Of a stretch of 43,411 bases of DNA, positions 1 through 7,152 are shown in pieces. The stretch lies in NCBI GenBank assembly GCA_001768325.1, contig MENQ01000026.1:1-43411 (forward strand), read 5' to 3'. The position numbers and the translations under genes were made by a program. The notes beneath the pieces are model-generated. The model saw only the letters and a program-made list of their open reading frames with translations, did no database searches and had not been told where the DNA came from. The DNA comes from Bacteroidetes bacterium GWC2_46_850 (GTDB lineage: Bacteria; Bacteroidota; Bacteroidia; Bacteroidales; Dysgonomonadaceae). Every line of letters starts with the position of its first letter. Position 1 is the stretch's first letter.

Positions 1-101
1 TAAGTGGTATGCCAAGTGCATCGCTCGCTGGCAAGGTTCTTATCGGTTGATAGGTTCGCAGCTCCGAAATCCCCAACGTTTCATACCGCCGACCGTTATT
101 T
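1..101. other. Non-coding stretch downstream of the element primase
   Basis: No gene is supported here. The stretch follows the primase stop and precedes whatever lies left of the window. It contains an inverted repeat TGCCA/TGGCA with a 14-nt spacer rich in GCATCGCTCGC, and a short hairpin-like TATC-GGTT-GATA. In Bacteroidales mobilizable elements of the NBU type the transfer origin and mob genes commonly follow the primase, so an oriT is conceivable, but no relaxase gene is visible to support it. Confidence 0.25.
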
Positions 102-1388
102 TTAAATTATGTAATCGGCAAGGTCGTAGCCGAGGTGGGATTGCTGGGGGGTTGAGAAATGCTCCAGAAAGGCGGAGACGGTGAGGTGGAGGGGGAGCTC
201 GCGGTTGATCTGTTCTGCTTTCCGGAGCCACCGGTCGTAACAGCCGGCATCGGGATAGAGGATGATGGTTTTGCCACGGAGGACTCTTGATTTTTCAACG
301 TTGAGGCCGTTGAGGTTTCCGGCTGCAAGCCAGTTATAATCGTGGTAGATCATGCTTGCGATCACCGCGGTTTTCTCTGCCTCAACGATCGCTACCGGCT
401 TGTCGGGGTAGAGACGGAGGAGGTGCTCACCAAAGTAGCACTGAGAGAGGTTAAAGTCGGAGAATGAGGGGTTGGATTTCTTCAGCTTGTGGTGGACCCA
501 GTTGATGCCACCATATCCGGTTTTGATGCGCCGGCCGGTTTGCGGGTTGTACTGCATGATCTTCCCGGTCCTAACTTTTCCATGGATATCGACCTGCCAG
601 AATATCACTTCCTTCTTTATCGTGGCACCCAGCAGGTAGTTGTTGGCAGCCTCGGCAATCTGCAAATCGGAAAAATGTTTGCGGAGGAACCGGACAAAGT
701 TGGAGTCGAGGGAGAGGGAGCGTTTCAGGTATTTGTGGGGTATATAGTCGGGTTGTTTTTGAGATTGGTTGGGTTGAGGTAGAGGAAATGGATCCCGGGG
801 TTCGGGATAAGTTTGCAGTCGACGGGGACCGGATGGTTGGGGAGAGATGGGAGAATGGGGAACGGGTGGTTGGATTTTTGATTGTGAAGTAAGGTGATTG
901 GAATCCTTGGCCACAGGATTCTGATGTTGAGGTAAGTTTGAGGTTGTTCTTATGGTTTCTGCGGTTGCTTGTGGTGGATGGGGAGTGTAGCGTGAATGGA
1001 GAATGGAATATGGAGGTGGAGATTGGGGAGAGAAAGGTGAATGGAGATCGGGATAAGGATGTGGAGAATGGGGAGAGATGGGAGAATTGAGATCCGGATA
1101 TGAATGGTTGAGATGATTTGTGGTTGGGGCATGGTAACCCAGGCGTTTGAGGTCCGCGAAATATTGGCGGGGGGTGTAATGATATCCACACTTGATCTCA
1201 CGGTTGCATCGGCCAACCGTGGGGTGGATGGGGAGGTGGGTCTCCCCATCGAGGTAGCGGGTGAAGCTGTGGGGAGTCTTGCAGCCCGGGCAGGTGAAGC
1301 GGGTAGACTTGCCGGCATACTTCTGGAGATAGGGGGGCTTGTACATCATACAGGATTTCAAGAGTGAAAGGTAACAGGGTGTTACCAA
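102..1388 (-). CDS. DUF6371-type primase-like protein (zinc finger + Toprim-like domain)
   Basis: Probably a DNA primase-like protein of a mobile element. The first ~70 residues hold a CHC2-like zinc site (CPGC near residue 33, then C61 and C67). Residues ~90-230 are a low-complexity Pro/Ser/His linker with 15-residue imperfect repeats. The C-terminal part has Toprim-like motifs: VEAEKTA and LYPDAG. The start may be one of the internal ATGs at residues 14 or 15 (first bases 1349 or 1346), because MMYKPPYLQKYAGK begins the conserved part. It is the last visible gene of the element. A perfect inverted repeat GGTAACA-GGG-TGTTACC covers the upstream edge. Function is inferred from family resemblance, not shown. 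Confidence 0.75.
   Translation of the reverse strand: MVTPCYLSLLKSCMMYKPPYLQKYAGKSTRFTCPGCKTPHSFTRYLDGETHLPIHPTVGRCNREIKCGYHYTPRQYFADLKRLGYHAPTTNHLNHSYPDLNSPISPHSPHPYPDLHSPFSPQSPPPYSILHSRYTPHPPQATAETIRTTSNLPQHQNPVAKDSNHLTSQSKIQPPVPHSPISPQPSGPRRLQTYPEPRDPFPLPQPNQSQKQPDYIPHKYLKRSLSLDSNFVRFLRKHFSDLQIAEAANNYLLGATIKKEVIFWQVDIHGKVRTGKIMQYNPQTGRRIKTGYGGINWVHHKLKKSNPSFSDFNLSQCYFGEHLLRLYPDKPVAIVEAEKTAVIASMIYHDYNWLAAGNLNGLNVEKSRVLRGKTIILYPDAGCYDRWLRKAEQINRELPLHLTVSAFLEHFSTPQQSHLGYDLADYII
966..1100 (-). repeat. Three imperfect 45-bp tandem repeats inside the primase linker
   Basis: Residues 97-141 of the primase read as three 15-residue units: YPDLNSPISPHSPHP, YPDLHSPFSPQSPPP and a weaker YSILHSRYTPHPPQA. 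At DNA level the plus strand is strongly purine-rich (GGAGATGGGGAGA-like) over this stretch and flanking linker. The repeats look like products of slippage in a flexible linker. Confidence 0.7.
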
Positions 1389-1506
1389 TAAAATAGAGTC
1401 TAAACTCTGATATTCTTACAGTTATATAGATTGGTAACAAAGAAACATATATATAGGAGGGTTACCGATGTTACCAGTGTTACCAGTGTTACCAACAATG
1501 TTACCA
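1370..1506. repeat. Cluster of TTGGTAACA/TGTTACCAA motifs (iteron-like)
   Basis: TGTTACCA occurs at 1469-1476, 1478-1485, 1487-1494 and 1499-1506, with start spacings of 9, 9 and 12 bp, and a GTTACC half copy lies at 1461. An opposite copy ATTGGTAACA is at 1430-1439. A perfect hairpin GGTAACA-GGG-TGTTACC occupies 1370-1386. The cluster lies between the ATPase and primase genes. Direct repeats of this spacing resemble iterons or an operator array. Confidence 0.75.
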
Positions 1507-1555
1507 ATCTGAATTTTGCGTTTAGGATTGACAGGGTCATGCTAGTGGAAACTTA

Positions 1556-2797
1556 TTACGGATTGGTACACGAAGGGAATTCTTCATCTCCATTTAACCG
1601 GTTAAAATCTTCGGGATTGAAAGGATCCTGTTGACTGGAATTTACTTCATCGCAGAGATTGACGTCCTGGATGATCTTCTTATAGATGCGCAGGATTTTG
1701 ATCTTGAAGCTGCTGAATTTTTTCTCCTCAGGGCAGAGACGCTTGGCGATTGCGTAAGCGGAGATAGAGGGTTCTTCCAAAATGCATCCGCGAACCTCCT
1801 CCTCCAGAATCTCCCTGTCACGTTCCGTCACCATTTTGAGATGCTTATACTCACTGTCGAGATGCAAGAAGTTGAAGTGAAGGAAATTGTCCGGCTTTGT
1901 AATTTGGCAGACCATAATGTTGTAGCTGTCGTAAATGTGTTCGGTTGAGCGGACCTTGATCATCTTGATGTAACGGAAAGAACTATCGGAAGAGCTCTCT
2001 CCTATCGCGAAGCTGCTGTCGCAGAAGTTCATCAGCACCTTACTCCCCTGAAGGTCGTTCCGCGTGAGCGGCTTTGTGAGATCACGCTTGGGTGTGTGCG
2101 CCAAGACCAGCAGGGATAGGTTGTACTTGCTTTTGAGACGTTTAAGGTGCTTCATCAGCGGCAGCGCATCCTTTGCCCGCTCGTTCTCGTGGCGGAGGTA
2201 GGTGATGTTGTCGATGATCACGATCTTGGCACCGTTATCAGTAATCACTCTCTCGATCGCGTTGCTGAGGGCAAACTCAAAAGAGGCATCCTCGGGAAAA
2301 TCAGCATCCGGGTTGATCTCCACCCTGAGAAAGTTATCGCTGAATTGATAAGGATATTCGTAGTTACGAGAGTATCGGCTCTGGAATTGTTTGTCGTTGA
2401 GCTCAAAATCGCAATAAATCACTTTCTGCGCTTTTGTTTCCAGCTTAAATCCCGGAATGGATTGTCCCCGGGATATGCTGTCGGCGATTTGTACCGCCAG
2501 GATCGTCTTCCCCACGTTGGTGTCGGCAAAGAGGATGCAGAGCTCCTGTTCGAACCAGAACTCACTGAAGAGCATTCGGGGAATAGGCCGCCGGGAAGCC
2601 TGTTCGATCCACTTGTTTGCGGTTTTCACCTCGAGCAGATCGGCAGGTTGCGAAGCTTTAAGCTGTTGGAGGTTGTCGTTCAGATCATCCCCCAACAGCT
2701 TCACAAAGTTGTTGATCCTGAATTGTTCGATATCGACATCCAGGATATCTACCGACTGACTTTTCATTTCATCGGCAGAAAGAGCGTTCGCTTTCAT
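1556..2797 (-). CDS. RecA-like AAA ATPase (RepA/DnaB-like) of the mobile element
   Basis: A 413-aa P-loop ATPase. Walker A is ADTNVGKT with the Lys at about residue 97; it is atypical in lacking the usual leading Gly. Walker B is KIVIIDN at about residues 191-197, and LAHTPKR near residue 232-238 resembles the sensor/RecA L-region of RepA-type helicases. The C-terminal ~90 residues look like a winged-helix segment (AYAIAKRLCPEEKKFSSFKIK). It probably works with the downstream primase in replication or processing of the excised element. The start ATG lies 15 bp after the stop of the small HTH gene, consistent with one transcript. Confidence 0.8.
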   Translation of the reverse strand: MKANALSADEMKSQSVDILDVDIEQFRINNFVKLLGDDLNDNLQQLKASQPADLLEVKTANKWIEQASRRPIPRMLFSEFWFEQELCILFADTNVGKTILAVQIADSISRGQSIPGFKLETKAQKVIYCDFELNDKQFQSRYSRNYEYPYQFSDNFLRVEINPDADFPEDASFEFALSNAIERVITDNGAKIVIIDNITYLRHENERAKDALPLMKHLKRLKSKYNLSLLVLAHTPKRDLTKPLTRNDLQGSKVLMNFCDSSFAIGESSSDSSFRYIKMIKVRSTEHIYDSYNIMVCQITKPDNFLHFNFLHLDSEYKHLKMVTERDREILEEEVRGCILEEPSISAYAIAKRLCPEEKKFSSFKIKILRIYKKIIQDVNLCDEVNSSQQDPFNPEDFNRLNGDEEFPSCTNP

Positions 2798-2812
2798 GCT
2801 AAAGATGTTGAA

Positions 2813-3070
2813 TCATCGAAATTCTACATTGCAATCATTGAACTCCGGTAACAATGACTTCCTGGTGCCATTGTAATTTTTCTGGAGGATGAGAAGAATG
2901 TCAGACTTCCGATAGTAGATCTTTCCGCGGATGCAAGAGTAGGGCAAAACCTTATTGGTCCGCCAGCTCTGCAACGTACGGACAGAGATGTGGAATTTCT
3001 GCATCACATCCTGAGAATCGACCCAGTCGGCCCACTCATAAAGAATGGCGTAGTGTTTTTCTTTTTTCAT
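2813..3070 (-). CDS. Small helix-turn-helix protein (excisionase/MerR-like)
   Basis: 85 aa with an HTH_17-type domain covering residues ~15-62 (WVDSQDVMQKFHISVRTLQSW, then GKIYYRKSDI). Its ATG overlaps the TGA of the preceding HTH gene in an ATGA arrangement, so the two are translationally coupled. Pairs like this usually act as recombination directionality factors or regulators in Bacteroidales elements; that role is inferred from context. Confidence 0.75.
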   Translation of the reverse strand: MKKEKHYAILYEWADWVDSQDVMQKFHISVRTLQSWRTNKVLPYSCIRGKIYYRKSDILLILQKNYNGTRKSLLPEFNDCNVEFR

Positions 3071-3411
3071 GATCTTCTTCTTTTTTTGTTGGTTTGTAAA
3101 ACGGGATTCGCGATAATTTCCTGCTGCAGTTCATCAGTATGCAGCCACTCATCGATCTCACATTTCAGGAACTGGAGCTTCTTCCCCTTCTTGTGGTAGG
3201 GGATCTTCTTTTGGTTGACCCAGCTGTAGACCGTCTGCTTTGCCGGCCGGTCGGGGAGGTAATCGCAAAGCTCCTCCAGGTTGAACCAGTCATTCTGATC
3301 AGGTTGTTGGAAGGCAGAAGTTCTGATCATCTCCTCCAGGTCGTTCATCTTTGTGATGAGGTAGTTCATTGCCTCAGGGATGTCATTGAAGGTAATCGTC
3401 TTTTCATCCAT
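3067..3411 (-). CDS. Helix-turn-helix domain protein (excisionase-like)
   Basis: 114 aa. Residues ~40-92 form a MerR/excisionase-type winged helix (WFNLEELCDYLPDRPAKQTV, then GKKLQFLKCEIDEWL). The N-terminal ~35 residues are acidic and probably helical; the C-terminus is basic (KKRRRS). It overlaps the next HTH gene by 4 nt. Likely DNA-binding regulator or excision factor of the element; exact target unknown. Confidence 0.75.
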   Translation of the reverse strand: MDEKTITFNDIPEAMNYLITKMNDLEEMIRTSAFQQPDQNDWFNLEELCDYLPDRPAKQTVYSWVNQKKIPYHKKGKKLQFLKCEIDEWLHTDELQQEIIANPVLQTNKKRRRS

Positions 3412-3450
3412 GGTAAATAAATGGCAATTGGGTAATCTTCCGTGCCAATA

Positions 3451-3489
3451 GAAAAGAGCACCACTGCCTCAACGGTGAGACAGTGGTGC
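3451..3489 (-). terminator. Rho-independent terminator after the 526-aa gene
   Basis: On the minus strand the arms at 3489-3476 and 3471-3458 form a 14-bp stem (GCACCACTGTCTCA with TGAGGCAGTGGTGC, one U-G pair) with a 4-nt CCGT loop, followed by TCTTTTCT. It lies between the 526-aa gene and the HTH gene, so the latter likely has its own promoter. Confidence 0.7.
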
Positions 3490-3564
3490 AAATATAGAAA
3501 GCTAAATAAGGGAGTTAGTGGGAAAAGGAGTGTAACAAAGTCACTACCATCACGTTAAATAATG

Positions 3565-5112
3565 TTATTTGCTATCGTTTTCTATTATTCCTGTGATTTG
3601 TGGCAGCAGTTCGCGGAACAGGTCGGCCATGATCTTGAGATTCTTTTTGGTTTTTGAGCTATCGAAATCGATATCGAGTTCTGTTTTGACATTTTGAATA
3701 TGCTTATCGGTGACTTTCTGAATGAAACGGGCCCATTTCACTTTGGGTGTATTGTCGAATGTGATGCCCAGTTCATTGAAAAGGTAATAGAAGACGAGAG
3801 TCATTTGAGCAAGAGTAAAGCCTTTTGAATTGTAGGTCTCTTCATGTTCGTTGAGAACCGTCATCATGTTTCGGGTCTCCTCATCATGTTTCTCATGAAG
3901 CACCCTCAATTCTTCATTTTGTTGTGTGATGATCCGGGTGAGTCGGTCATTTTGTTCTTTCAGTTCATCCAAGGAAGTGTTCAGGTGTTCAATCATGCGT
4001 ACCATGGGAAGTTGCTTTTGTGGTGGGTTGGGATTTATTGTGTTTGTGGAGGGAACGGGTGAACCATTGCATCCCGGTGGGGGTTCATCTGACGTCAAGA
4101 GCTGCTGCAGTTGAGAGAAGCAATCGCTTAAATCGTAACAGAAGAAATCGGGGTTTCGCTGTTTCTCGGTGAGGTATTTCTCTTTGATCAGGTTTAGGAT
4201 TTGCAGCTGCTCATCATAAGAGAGACCGGAGTAGGTGACCCATTGCGTGATGAGGTGAACATTGAAATAGCGTGTAGCTTTCATCCAGTCCACCTTAGCC
4301 AGGTTGAGGGAATGAATTCTCTCGAGATATTTCTTCTCAATTTTCAGTGTCTGCGGGTCGCGATGTTTGCGGATGAAGAATGCCAGCAATCTGAACTTCT
4401 TCACCTGCTCCGGTGTCAGATCGTAGGAGTAGTTATCAATCAGAAGGAGTAGAAAGTCGAGTATGGCATCCTCCATCAGCTTGTCACCAAAATAGATGTT
4501 GTTCGCCAGGTAATGGGCTTGTGAGGGATTTGCAGCAAAGGTGCGAATGCGGTCGAAAATCTCATAAGCCTTGTTGAAGATAAATAGCCACCCCTCATCA
4601 TCAAAATTAAGATTCAAGAAGCGTTCGTTGTAGAATTTAAAATTCGCCTCATCGATCAGGTAGTCGCTCAAATTGTTCTTGGGATAGTCCTCCTTGTAGC
4701 TTGAGATCTCCTCCTCGATCTCTCTCGCGGAGGTTAGAGACTCGGGTTTTAGTTGGAGACTCTTGCTCTTGTAATGATAGTCGTAGGGATTATGGTCCCG
4801 TTCGATGATGTTGTAGGCATAGATAAATGTCTTGTCGTCGCAGATGGCGTTTTGAATCTCCTTCCGGACCCTGTAGGAGATCAGGTGATCTATTTCATCA
4901 TCGTTTTCATGGAAATTGACCGATTCATGGTTGCAGTTGTTGACCTTGAAAATCTCCCGACACCGGGCATCGGCAAAGAGATGATTGTCGCAATACTCTT
5001 CTGTTTTTCGTTTGTTTGTTCTCAGGGGATAAAGATCGTAGATTGATTTTTTGACAAGCTCGTAGAATTCGAATTCAGGTTTGTTGAACTCAAGCTTTTC
5101 TTTCGCTCTCAT
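3565..5112 (-). CDS. Unknown protein of the mobile element with coiled coil
   Basis: I do not recognise a family. The chosen start (MRAKEKLEFNKPEF) gives 515 residues; an upstream in-frame start at 5145 would add 11 residues without conserved look. The N-terminal two thirds are mixed helical and rich in aromatic and acidic residues. A Pro-rich hinge (SPVPSTNTINPNPPQK) is followed by a probable coiled coil (residues ~380-425, LNTSLDELKEQNDRLTRI) and a ~90-residue C-terminal domain. RteC-like or transposon accessory proteins of Bacteroidales have a comparable position near the element end. No signal peptide or membrane segment is seen. Confidence 0.6.
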   Translation of the reverse strand: MRAKEKLEFNKPEFEFYELVKKSIYDLYPLRTNKRKTEEYCDNHLFADARCREIFKVNNCNHESVNFHENDDEIDHLISYRVRKEIQNAICDDKTFIYAYNIIERDHNPYDYHYKSKSLQLKPESLTSAREIEEEISSYKEDYPKNNLSDYLIDEANFKFYNERFLNLNFDDEGWLFIFNKAYEIFDRIRTFAANPSQAHYLANNIYFGDKLMEDAILDFLLLLIDNYSYDLTPEQVKKFRLLAFFIRKHRDPQTLKIEKKYLERIHSLNLAKVDWMKATRYFNVHLITQWVTYSGLSYDEQLQILNLIKEKYLTEKQRNPDFFCYDLSDCFSQLQQLLTSDEPPPGCNGSPVPSTNTINPNPPQKQLPMVRMIEHLNTSLDELKEQNDRLTRIITQQNEELRVLHEKHDEETRNMMTVLNEHEETYNSKGFTLAQMTLVFYYLFNELGITFDNTPKVKWARFIQKVTDKHIQNVKTELDIDFDSSKTKKNLKIMADLFRELLPQITGIIENDSK

Positions 5113-5145
5113 GGCAGGACAGTTAGAATTAAATACGCACAGCAA

Positions 5146-5790
5146 TTGATCTTAATCCAAAGACCTCATGCTTCAAAAGGAATTTTTCAGATTATTGAAA
5201 AATATCACTCATCCGATAAACGCTGTAGCAATTACACCGCTTACCAGTTAACAAACTGTGCCGAATGATCTACTTGAGAACGATAGGGCACCAATATAAC
5301 AAGGCAAATGCCGATGTCCCAATTTCGGTATAGTGCACCACCGAAAAATATATCTTACGTTTTGACCGACATCGCTACAAAAATAAGCATAAAAAACAAT
5401 AAACAGCAAATGTGTTTGATTTTGTTAGGGATAAGGGAGTGGAGGGGTGACCGGTACCGGGGGAATTGGTAACACGTTTTGGGTGTTTCCAGGGGGTTGG
5501 GAGGATGGCCGGGTGGTATCTAAATGGGTTGAATGGTTCGCTGAAGCTTGTTATGTAATTGGTTCTTTGTTCGTTTTGTGGATTTTGTGAAGGAAAGCAG
5601 TTTTAGCAGGGATTGGTAACATTGTTGGTACAGGTAGTTATACTCCTAAATGTTACCAATGGGGATTAATGGAATCTGATTATAGCGAAATACATGCAGC
5701 GTGATTAAAAATAAAGAACCCCTAATGTTTGTTTTGTATCGGGTTGTTTTGATATATTTTTGGGGTTTTGCTCGACTATAGCTCGACTAA
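5146..5790. other. Gene-free right end of the mobile element
   Basis: About 650 bp with no convincing reading frame on either strand, where an integrase gene would be expected. It holds three further TTGGTAACA-family motifs, a GC-rich GT-biased patch around 5440-5520, and a direct repeat GCTCGACTA at 5770-5778 and 5781-5789 close to the presumed boundary. Confidence 0.6.
5465..5660. repeat. TTGGTAACA motifs near the element end, including an 11-bp inverted repeat
   Basis: ATTGGTAACAC is at 5465-5475. ATTGGTAACAT at 5612-5622 and ATGTTACCAAT at 5650-5660 are a perfect 11-bp inverted repeat with a 27-nt spacer. The same core recurs in the cluster at 1370-1506, 4 kb away, which suggests one element-encoded DNA-binding protein recognises both. 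Confidence 0.7.
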
Positions 5791-5796
5791 AAGAAA

Positions 5797-5827
5797 AAGC
5801 ACCTACCGATTGATGCGGTAAGTGCTT
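5797..5827 (-). terminator. Terminator of tRNA-Lys
   Basis: On the minus strand AAGCACTTACCG (5827-5816), a 7-nt loop and CGGTAGGTGCTT (5808-5797) form a 12-bp stem with one G-U pair, followed by TTTCTTTT. Very similar in sequence to the terminator after tRNA-Gly at 39667-39699. Confidence 0.8.
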
Positions 5828-5837
5828 GACTATGAAG

Positions 5838-5910
5838 TGACCCCGGAGAGGCTCGAACTCTCGACCCATTGATTAAGAGTCAATTGCTCTACCAGCTGAG
5901 CTACGGAGTC
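5838..5910 (-). tRNA. tRNA-Lys(CTT)
   Basis: 73-nt cloverleaf read on the minus strand. The acceptor stem GACTCCG pairs with CGGGGTC and the discriminator is A. The anticodon arm is ATTGA-CTCTTAA-TCAAT, giving anticodon CTT. The T arm has GTTCGAGCC. CCA is not encoded. A TACCTTTG -7 element lies just upstream (5925-5932 on the plus strand as CAAAGGTA). Confidence 0.95.
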
Positions 5911-6001
5911 ATTTTTTAGAGGCACAAAGGTACGTATATTTTGTAAATAAAAAAGGAACAAACCTGAAAATTTGTTCCTCTTTTATTCCACGACTACGTC
6001 C

Positions 6002-6268
6002 TTAGAGATTTGACAGTTCAGATCCAGCTTTGAACTTAGCTGTTTTCTTTGCAGGAATGTTGATTGGTTTTTTCGTGCGGGGATTGATCCCTTTTCTTGC
6101 ACTTCTTTCAGACACAGAGAATGTGCCAAACCCAACTAACACCACTTTACCACCGGCTTTCACTTCTGCGGAAATTGTTTCAAGTGTAGCGTCCAATGCT
6201 TTCTTGGCATCCACTTTGCTAAGGCCTGATTGTTCAGCAATAGCACTAATTAGTTCTGATTTATTCAT
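6002..6268 (-). CDS. hup: HU family DNA-binding protein
   Basis: 88 aa, the usual HU/IHF length. The N-terminal dimerising helices (MNKSELISAIAEQSGLSKVD) lead into the GFGTF turn and the DNA-binding arm (SARKGINPRTKKPINIPAKK), with FKAGSEL at the end. It is a nucleoid-associated architectural protein. The gene is monocistronic with its own promoter, upstream of tRNA-Lys on the same strand, and forms part of the core flank of the mobile element. Confidence 0.95.
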   Translation of the reverse strand: MNKSELISAIAEQSGLSKVDAKKALDATLETISAEVKAGGKVVLVGFGTFSVSERSARKGINPRTKKPINIPAKKTAKFKAGSELSNL

Positions 6269-6330
6269 AAGAAAACGTAAATAAAAAAATTAAACATACA
6301 TTAAGTCAAGGCTGAGCCCTGTTTTGCCGT

Positions 6331-6362
6331 CAAATATAAGTGATAAATCGAAAACAATCAAG
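6331..6362 (-). promoter_or_regulatory. Bacteroidota-type promoter of the HU gene
   Basis: On the minus strand a TATATTTG -7 box (plus strand 6331-6338) lies 20 nt from a CTTG -33-like element (6359-6362). This fits the TTTG/TAnnTTTG pattern and would give a leader of roughly 55 nt. Confidence 0.6.
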
Positions 6363-6443
6363 AAAAAAGGTAAAAAGTATTTGATTTTCCAAAAAAAATC
6401 CTTTTTATGGGTCAAAAAACCTCACCAGCTGCGAAATAATACG

Positions 6444-6451
6444 TATTTTTG
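6444..6451 (+). promoter_or_regulatory. -7 promoter element of the rhomboid gene
   Basis: TATTTTTG matches TAnnTTTG and lies about 24 nt before the rhomboid ATG. No clear -33 TTTG is seen. Confidence 0.45.
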
Positions 6452-6474
6452 CGCCTCAACATCAGATTATAACA

Positions 6475-7152
6475 ATGAACAATTATCGAAGCAGTTTTGC
6501 CGGTGTATTGCCTCTGGTCATCAAAAATATCATTATCATCAACGGGATAATCTGGCTTGCCCAGTTTGTATTGTTGAGCAGAGGAGGTATTGATCTGTCT
6601 ACATATTTCGGGCTTCACTTTCCAGCGTCTCACGATTTTCGCATTTATCAACTGGTCACCTATATGTTCCTGCATGACCCCTACTCCTTCTCGCATGTTT
6701 TCTTTAACATGTTCGCTGTTTTCATGTTCGGCCGTACGCTGGAACAGGTTTGGGGGCCCAAGCGTTTTCTCTCTTATTACCTGGTCACCGGTATCGGCGC
6801 GGGACTCATTCAGCTGCTCGTGGTTTTCATCCGCGCTCAGGCTGTGATGCCGCAGGAGATGTTTCCGTTAATCAGCAGCGTCACGGTAGGTGCCTCGGGA
6901 GCCGTCTTTGGCATATTACTGGCATTTGGCATGTTGTTCCCCAACGCAGAACTCTTTATTATTCCCTTTCCTTTCCCAATCAAGGCCAAATGGTTCGTGA
7001 TTGGATATGGTCTGTTGGAGCTGGTTTTCGGCGTTGCCAACAGATCGGGGGATAATGTAGCTCATTTCGCTCATCTGGGTGGAATGCTTTTCGGCATATT
7101 CATGATTTTATATTGGAAAAACAAGGACAAAAGGCATGGCAGGCATTATTGA
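6475..7152 (+). CDS. Rhomboid family intramembrane serine protease (first of two)
   Basis: 225 aa with about six hydrophobic segments. The catalytic serine motif is GASGA (Ser at about 141) and the catalytic histidine is in AHFAHLGG (about His200). The HVFFNMFAVFMFG segment matches the rhomboid HxxxN region in TM2. It is expected to cleave membrane proteins within the bilayer; substrates are unknown. Its 3' end overlaps the second rhomboid gene by 17 nt, which indicates translational coupling. Confidence 0.9.
   Translation: MNNYRSSFAGVLPLVIKNIIIINGIIWLAQFVLLSRGGIDLSTYFGLHFPASHDFRIYQLVTYMFLHDPYSFSHVFFNMFAVFMFGRTLEQVWGPKRFLSYYLVTGIGAGLIQLLVVFIRAQAVMPQEMFPLISSVTVGASGAVFGILLAFGMLFPNAELFIIPFPFPIKAKWFVIGYGLLELVFGVANRSGDNVAHFAHLGGMLFGIFMILYWKNKDKRHGRHY

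Larger units (their letters stand above)
1..5790 (-). mobile_element. Partial integrated mobilizable/conjugative element (one end)
   Basis: Five minus-strand genes (unknown 526-aa protein, two small HTH proteins, RecA-like ATPase, CHC2/Toprim-like primase) have the order usual in excision/replication modules of Bacteroidales integrative elements. The right boundary must lie left of the tRNA-Lys terminator at about 5797. No integrase, relaxase or second boundary is inside the window, so the element type cannot be settled; an NBU-like mobilizable element and a larger ICE are both possible. The boundary given is approximate. Confidence 0.6.

Noticed and set aside
489-782. Plus-strand open frame opposite the primase gene
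   Set aside because: Lies wholly antisense to a gene with zinc-finger and Toprim motifs; it is a by-product of the low-stop purine-rich strand.
571-1191. 206-codon minus-strand frame rich in Ser/Pro inside the primase
   Set aside because: Alternative frame of the same repetitive pyrimidine-rich linker; no independent motif.
1370-1506. CRISPR array at the TGTTACCA repeats
   Set aside because: Units are 8-9 bp with spacings of 9-12 bp; no repeats of 25-40 bp, no unique spacers and no cas genes.
2147-2851. 234-codon plus-strand frame opposite the ATPase gene
   Set aside because: Antisense to a protein with intact Walker motifs; no recognisable domain of its own.
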